A stretch of 64,000 bases of DNA from Rossellomorea vietnamensis (GTDB lineage: Bacteria; Bacillota; Bacilli; Bacillales; Bacillaceae_B), in the NCBI RefSeq assembly GCF_008180415.1, contig NZ_VTEI01000005.1, positions 14,767 to 78,766 of the forward strand. Reading direction: 5' to 3'. Under the pieces are notes generated by a model. It had not been told where the DNA came from. It made no database searches and saw only the letters and a program-made list of their open reading frames with translations. Made by a program: the position numbers and the translations under genes. This document shows, piece by piece, positions 59,823 to 64,000 of the stretch (positions within the stretch are counted from its first letter, which is position 1; each line of letters begins with the position of its first letter).

Positions 59823-59967
59823 TAATATGGATGCTATCCGAAAATACTTAAATGCATTGAGCTGGTTAATTCTTTCACAATCTGAGCGTCTTTGATTGTC
59901 CTATAAAAGGTCAATGGACAAATGACCTAAAGGGTATTTTGATGAGTACTATTTTTCAACCTGGGAA

Positions 59968-60171
59968 TCATCTTCTCTGTCTTACTATTTGTTTGTATTT
60001 ATTCCAGCTTCTCAAGCTTACTGCGCTCAATCCTATAAGCATCAGGAGAAATTGAAAGGCGTCTCTGTTTAATTCTAAAACGAAGGCAATGCCCGCAGAA
60101 ATCGGAATTAAAGCCAACGTTAAAATGGCGATCCATTTATAAACATAGGGATTTTCTTTTTTCGTATTCAT
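59968..60171 (-). CDS. Small membrane protein
   Basis: 67 residues with two hydrophobic segments (WIAILTLALIPISAGIAFVL; FQFLLMLIGLSAVSL) and a basic tail. GCAGGAGGTC precedes the ATG. Function unknown. Confidence 0.62.
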   Translation of the reverse strand: MNTKKENPYVYKWIAILTLALIPISAGIAFVLELNRDAFQFLLMLIGLSAVSLRSWNKYKQIVRQRR

Positions 60172-60496
60172 TCTTTATGACCTCCTGCTTTACTCATCCT
60201 CAGTGGGCAGGCAATAAAGTTTCGGCTCTCTTACTCATACGATTAGAATGACTAAAAGTTTCAGAAAGAAGAGGACGCTGAATTTCTTTTAGGAGAATTA
60301 GGACCAGACAAGAGGGACAGGTGCAGCTGCAGAGCAAGGTACACAGTTAAAAAGAATCCCACCACCTCTTTAAGTGCAGTCTAAGTTTTTTTAGATATTT
60401 CCAGCATCCTATTCTAAAAAAAGAGAAGACTGAAATTTGTGATTTACTGACATGAATCCAGCCCTTTTTCAATACACTATTTCTGAGGTGAAAAAT
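60172..60496. other. Upstream region of cwlJ
   Basis: About 320 bp without a gene. A GAGGGACAGGTGCAGCTGCAG block at 60314-60334 contains the palindrome GCAGCTGC. I could not assign a sporulation promoter with confidence. Confidence 0.25.
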
Positions 60497-60931
60497 ATGC
60501 CAAGAGTGAAATATAGAGATTCAGACATTGCCTTAATGGCTAGGATGATGCGCGCTGAAGCTGAAGGAGAAGGTAAGCTAGGCATGTTGTTTGTTGGTAA
60601 TGTGATTGTGAATCGTGCGAAGGCTGATTGTTTAGATTTCAAAGATGTGAGAACCATTAATGATGTGATATATCAAGTACAAGGGGGCAATTACTCCTTC
60701 GAAGCTGTCCAAAAAGGGAACCTGTTTTATAACCGAGCAAGATCAATTGAAAAAAAACTGGCAAAGCAAAATTTAAATTATTGGCGCCAGCACCCTGCAA
60801 AATATGCACTTTGGTATTTTAATCCTTATGCTCCATGCCCTCCAACTTGGTATGGGCAGCCTATTGCTGGTCAGTATAAAAATCATTGTTATTATGAACC
60901 AGTAGGCGGGACGTGTGACAGTGTTTATTGA
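60497..60931 (+). CDS. cwlJ: Spore cortex-lytic cell wall hydrolase
   Basis: 144 residues, the length of CwlJ (about 142) and without the peptidoglycan-binding domain or signal peptide of SleB. Motifs: DIALMARMMRAEAEGEGKLG with the catalytic Glu, GNVIVNRAKADCLDFKDVRT, and near the end ALWYFNPYAPCPPTWYGQ and a final CDSVY. CwlJ degrades muramic-delta-lactam-containing cortex during germination and is activated by Ca-dipicolinate. Its usual partner gerQ is not adjacent. TGAGGTGAAAAAT precedes the ATG at 60497. Confidence 0.9.
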   Translation: MPRVKYRDSDIALMARMMRAEAEGEGKLGMLFVGNVIVNRAKADCLDFKDVRTINDVIYQVQGGNYSFEAVQKGNLFYNRARSIEKKLAKQNLNYWRQHPAKYALWYFNPYAPCPPTWYGQPIAGQYKNHCYYEPVGGTCDSVY

Positions 60932-60961
60932 TAAGAGTGTTAGAATTGAGTCGTCATTGAA

Positions 60962-60998
60962 GAAGGAACCTCCTGGGGTGTCAGGGGGTCCTTTTTCT
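60962..60998 (+). terminator. Terminator of cwlJ
   Basis: AAGGAACCTCCTG pairs with CAGGGGGTCCTT (one mismatch, one bulge) and is followed by TTTCTATTTT. Confidence 0.7.
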
Positions 60999-61129
60999 AT
61001 TTTCGATGGTGCTTGCTTCAGGGCAAAAGGAAGCCGGTAAATCTAATAGGGCCATTTCAATCGGAAGGTGTGATTGGCAGCCATTCGATGATAAAATGAA
61101 GAAATAATATTCAGGGAAGGAGAATGGTC

Positions 61130-61435
61130 ATGAAGATTAACCTGCTAGTGTTTGTCTCTTCTGTGAAGGAGAAAAACCAGTTGGAAGCACTTGTGAAAAC
61201 ATTTGAATCAACCATCCGGCCCTACAATGGCGATATCATTGCGGATCCTGGATTTGACGCTGATTTCCATAACGGATATGAAGTGGTGAAAGTTACCATC
61301 GATTATGCAGCGGATGAGTGCTGGGTTTCCCTTTCACCGCTCCTGATTGAAAAAGAAGACATTTCTTCCACAGCCTACATAGAAAAACTGAAAAATCATG
61401 GCTGGAGAGTCTTAACGAAAGAAGAGCTGTCGTAA
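61130..61435 (+). CDS. Small soluble protein of unknown function
   Basis: 101 residues with an alpha/beta pattern: MKINLLVFVSSVKEKNQLEA, IIADPGFDADFHNGYEVVKV and AYIEKLKNHGWRVLTKEEL. No membrane segment. ATG at 61130 is eight bases from AAGGAG; an ATG two codons earlier is too close. Not recognised; the layout suggests a small nucleic-acid- or ligand-binding fold. Confidence 0.62.
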   Translation: MKINLLVFVSSVKEKNQLEALVKTFESTIRPYNGDIIADPGFDADFHNGYEVVKVTIDYAADECWVSLSPLLIEKEDISSTAYIEKLKNHGWRVLTKEELS

Positions 61436-61501
61436 TGAGATATGTTAAGCAGGGTGAAAAGAGTACCAAGATAAAACCATGTGGATTTTGAAGGAGCCTT
61501 A

Positions 61502-61735
61502 ATGATGAAAGTGAAGTTGTTAGCAGGCACTTAAATCCTTGATTCATTGATACTCGCCATAGATCTCTGAACGATTTTTGCAATGCCTATATTTTTCACT
61601 AAAGATATTTGATTTTGGGATACAGCATCATGATAACCTGTTTGATCTTTGGATTGATTAGTGTAGAGGAACATCAGAAAAGAGGAACGGCTATTTTGCT
61701 GTTCCCTTTCATCCTATTTTACTTAAGATCTTCTT
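61502..61735 (+). pseudogene. Decayed small membrane protein gene
   Basis: The first frame reads MMKVKLLAGT, TAA, ILDSLILAIDL, TGA, TIFAMPIFFTKDI, TGA. Another frame then gives LGYSIMITCLIFGLISVEEH and KRGTAILLFPFILFYLRS. Together these look like three membrane helices of a small protein with several stops and a frameshift. AAGGAGCC precedes the ATG. Confidence 0.5.
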
Positions 61736-61737
61736 TA

Positions 61738-62616
61738 TTACAGTCTGAATCCTGAAAGAAACTCAAGAAATTCCTTCTGCTCTTTATGCAGGTACTTGAT
61801 AATTGAGTAAATGTTTGCCCCTGGTAAATTGAAAGTATTCCTCCTCACTTCCAGCATCCTTCCTTCGAGCAATTCCCTTCGGACCGTCGACGAAGGAAGG
61901 TAGGAAACCCCAAGTCCTTCAACGATAAACCGTTTGGTTATATGAATCTGAGAAACTTCCATCATCCGTGCAGCAGGGTAGAATCTTTTTACCGTGGAGC
62001 ATAAATCATCCCAGTAGTCTGGATGATTATGGGTCAGTAAATAATTGGATTCCAGAAGTTCCTCTTCCTCCAAAGGATAAGCGGATTCAGAATCCCTTCC
62101 ATCATGAGGAGCCACCAGGATGACCTTGTCCGAATACAGTTTTGTGCTCTCAATCTGAGGATGATAACTGTGAAGGCAGGATAAACCAAGATCCACTTTT
62201 TCCTCCAGCACAGCCTTTTCAATGTCATGTGATTCAATGATTTTGACTGAAATCTCTACCTCTGGATGCCTTTTCACATACTGCTTAAGAACATATGGCA
62301 GCACATTGTCGGCGATCAAAGGAGATATGGCAATAGACAGTTTTGCCGTATAGCCCTGGCTGTATGATTGCAGTTCTGTCATTCCATCTTCGTATAGGCC
62401 GATCAATTTCTGTGCATGTTTCAGATATAATCTGCCGGCTTCAGTGAGTTTGATGCTTTTTCCTTTTCGTTCAAAAAGAGATACGCCCAATTCTTTTTCA
62501 AGCAGCTTAATATGCACGGTGACCGAGGGCTGTGAAATGAAAAGCTGTTGAGATGCCTTTCTGAAATTATTAAATTGTGCTGCTGTGATAAATGTCCTTA
62601 ACCAGCTAAGTTCCAT
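61738..62616 (-). CDS. citR: LysR-family regulator, probable regulator of citrate synthase
   Basis: 292 residues. N-terminal HTH: LRTFITAAQFNNFRKASQQL, FISQPSVTVHIKLLEKELGV. The effector domain (residues about 90-290) has LSIAISPLIADNVLPYVLKQ and RFIVEGLGVSYLPSSTVRRE. It is divergent from a citrate synthase gene, the arrangement of citR-citA in B. subtilis, where CitR represses citA; orthology is inferred from this context. The 113-bp shared intergenic region is very AT-rich. The ribosome site AAGGGGTGC precedes the ATG. Confidence 0.83.
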   Translation of the reverse strand: MELSWLRTFITAAQFNNFRKASQQLFISQPSVTVHIKLLEKELGVSLFERKGKSIKLTEAGRLYLKHAQKLIGLYEDGMTELQSYSQGYTAKLSIAISPLIADNVLPYVLKQYVKRHPEVEISVKIIESHDIEKAVLEEKVDLGLSCLHSYHPQIESTKLYSDKVILVAPHDGRDSESAYPLEEEELLESNYLLTHNHPDYWDDLCSTVKRFYPAARMMEVSQIHITKRFIVEGLGVSYLPSSTVRRELLEGRMLEVRRNTFNLPGANIYSIIKYLHKEQKEFLEFLSGFRL

Positions 62617-62729
62617 TAGAGCACCCCTTATTAAAATGACTAATCAAACTCTTTAAATATATTTAATTTTCTTAATTATATAGCCATTATACAATAAAGG
62701 TAATTAAATGAATAAGGAGATGAGTTGCA
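62617..62729. promoter_or_regulatory. Divergent citR-citA control region
   Basis: TTAAATATATTTAATTTTC followed by TTAATTATATAG contains overlapping T-N11-A dyads expected of LysR sites. CATTATACAAT at 62686-62696 is the likely -10 of citA, and AAGGAGATGAG its ribosome site. Confidence 0.5.
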
Positions 62730-63815
62730 ATGTATCGACAGGGATTAAAAGGAATTGTGGCAGCGCAAACGAAAATCAGCCATATAGACGGTGAGAAAGG
62801 GATTTTGGTATATCGGGGCAGGGAAATCCGGGAACTAGCTGAAAGACTTTCCTTTGAAGAAGGAGCTTTCCTGCTGTGGAAGGGCTATTTGCCAAATACG
62901 GCAGAGTTGCAAGAGCTAAAAACTCAGCTCATTCAGAACCGTAGTTTATCACAGACCATGAAGGATGTTATAAGCAGTCTTCCGGAAGACATGGATATGA
63001 TGAGCGTGTTGAGAACCGCCATTTCAGCTGAAGGTTCTGCAGACTTTTCCTGGAAGCCTTCAATCGACCAGGCAATAAGGCTTACGGCTGTCATTCCTTC
63101 GATCATCGCTTTTAGAGGAAGCCTGATTAGTAAACGTCCGTTTCATGAACCTAACAAAGAATTGAGCCATGTTGCGAATTATTTATACATGTTGACGGGC
63201 AGCACTCCTTCCCAGGCAGTGGTCAATGCGCTGGAAACTTATATGGTTCTGACCATGGAACATGGCATGAACGCCTCAGCTTTTTCAGCCAGAGTGACAG
63301 CTTCAACAGAATCTGACTTGGTTTCCTCCATCACCTCTGCCATCGGTACAATGAAGGGGCCGCTTCACGGAGGTGCTCCCTCAGGAGTCATTGATTTATT
63401 AGAAGAGATAGGAACACCTGAAAGAGCAGAAAGCGTGATTAGAGAGAAGCTGCAAAAAGGAGAGAAACTGATGGGATTTGGACACAGAGTGTATAAGACT
63501 CATGATCCCCGCGCCATCGCTCTGAGAAACAAACTGCTGGAAGAAAGCGGTGCCGACAACTCGCTGGATCTTGCTCTCCATGTCGAAGAAACAGCCATAG
63601 AAGTGTTAAAAGAAGTGAAACCGGGACGTGCACTGTACACTAATGTAGAATTCTACGCAGCCGCTATCATGAAATCGATTAATTTGAAGACAGAACTCTT
63701 CACCCCGACATTCACCGCCAGCAGAATCGTCGGTTGGACGGCACACGTGTTGGAGCAGGCGGAGAATAATGTCATCTTCCGACCGCAGTCTGAGTATGTT
63801 GGGGAGATTTTATAG
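62730..63815 (+). CDS. citA: Citrate synthase (CitA type)
   Basis: 361 residues, the short Gram-positive type II-like citrate synthase. Substrate-site motifs: MKGPLHGGAPSGVIDLLEEI (His for oxaloacetate) and MGFGHRVYKTHDPRA (catalytic His). The third catalytic position, normally Asp in NVDFY, reads YTNVEFYAAAIM, that is Glu. I recall the same Glu in CitA-type enzymes, which may explain their modest role beside CitZ, but this needs checking. The C-terminus FTPTFTASRIVGWTAHVLEQ and NNVIFRPQSEYVG is standard. It condenses acetyl-CoA with oxaloacetate. Likely repressed by the divergent LysR protein. Confidence 0.93.
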   Translation: MYRQGLKGIVAAQTKISHIDGEKGILVYRGREIRELAERLSFEEGAFLLWKGYLPNTAELQELKTQLIQNRSLSQTMKDVISSLPEDMDMMSVLRTAISAEGSADFSWKPSIDQAIRLTAVIPSIIAFRGSLISKRPFHEPNKELSHVANYLYMLTGSTPSQAVVNALETYMVLTMEHGMNASAFSARVTASTESDLVSSITSAIGTMKGPLHGGAPSGVIDLLEEIGTPERAESVIREKLQKGEKLMGFGHRVYKTHDPRAIALRNKLLEESGADNSLDLALHVEETAIEVLKEVKPGRALYTNVEFYAAAIMKSINLKTELFTPTFTASRIVGWTAHVLEQAENNVIFRPQSEYVGEIL

Positions 63816-63828
63816 TAATATTTGCAAA

Positions 63829-63858
63829 CGTCCTGTACTTTCATACAGGGCGATTCTT
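63829..63858 (+). terminator. Terminator of citA
   Basis: CGTCCTGTA pairs with TACAGGGCG (one G-U) around CTTTCA, followed by ATTCTTTTT. Confidence 0.8.
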
Positions 63859-63980
63859 TTTGTCTGAAATGAGTGAAACCTCATTGTATTTCATCCGTAG
63901 ACAATATAAAGAGCTCTTTTGAAACTATCTTAGTAGTTGGCGGAGCGCGGAGAGGAGAGTATTTAAGCTCCCTTGGTAAA

Positions 63981-63999
63981 GGAAGGAGTGAGTTTAATG
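63981..63999 (+). promoter_or_regulatory. Ribosome binding site and start of a gene beyond the window
   Basis: GGAAGGAG is followed after 8 bases by ATG at 63997-63999. Only the start codon of the next gene is visible. Confidence 0.45.
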
Positions 64000-64000
64000 T

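Noticed and set aside
61293-61583. 96-codon minus-strand frame
   Set aside because: Antisense to the gene at 61130-61435, which has a good ribosome site.

Overview
The window looks like a chromosomal segment of an endospore-forming member of the Bacillaceae (a Bacillus sensu lato genus). The DNA is AT-rich, the ribosome binding sites are strong AGGAGG-type, and TTG and GTG starts are common. Spore genes are present: a gerABC-type germinant receptor operon, a CwlJ-type cortex hydrolase, a collagen-like surface protein and a DUF3231 protein. A citR/citA pair closes the window. The genus cannot be fixed from the sequence alone. I saw no rRNA, tRNA, CRISPR array, prophage or intact insertion sequence.

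Layout. 1-7 kb: 3' end of a collagen-like gene, a secreted PHB-depolymerase/feruloyl-esterase-like enzyme, a GNAT acetyltransferase, a lipoprotein, and a DUF1456-YgjP pair. 7-14.5 kb: gene remnants (LysM protein, ABC-F ATPase), then gerA-gerB-gerC followed closely by a membrane-anchored DUF4309-GH3 protein, then a decayed DUF6944 gene. 14.5-24 kb: an ArsR-VOC module with a leaderless regulator, a serine-recombinase-like protein that has lost catalytic residues, an LtaS-type lipoteichoic acid synthase, an intact LysM protein, an Rrf2-thioredoxin-reductase-like-methyltransferase operon, and an SDR with a premature stop. 24-34 kb: aspartate 4-decarboxylase, a broken EamA transporter, an intact DUF6944 protein, a manganese (yybP-ykoY) riboswitch reading into a 58-residue basic protein and a Ser/Thr kinase, and a GntR-ABC transporter operon. 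34-46 kb: two tandem SulP-UspA pairs separated by an excisionase-type HTH gene, a broken GNAT gene, a RodA/FtsW-type protein, and two convergent XRE-regulator/membrane-protein modules. 46-64 kb: many small membrane proteins and lipoproteins, methyltransferase, histidine phosphatase, APH-type kinase, HAD phosphatase, TlpA/ResA-like thioredoxin, DUF3231 protein, polysaccharide deacetylase, CwlJ, and citR/citA.

The most unusual locus is 31.08-31.45 kb on the minus strand. A recognisable yybP-ykoY aptamer with an attached terminator stands directly before a tiny Ser/Tyr/His/Lys/Arg-rich protein and a soluble eukaryotic-type kinase, rather than before a manganese exporter. By analogy with CotH and CotG this could be a manganese-controlled kinase-substrate pair; that is inference.

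Non-coding structure is rich. There are three copies of a 170-197 bp element with inverted terminal repeats, two copies of an intergenic element ending in a strong hairpin, three clusters of short AT-rich palindromes, and several operator-like dyads next to regulators. At least eleven genes are decayed. Several are broken by one base in a homopolymer, so either recent pseudogenisation or residual assembly error should be considered.
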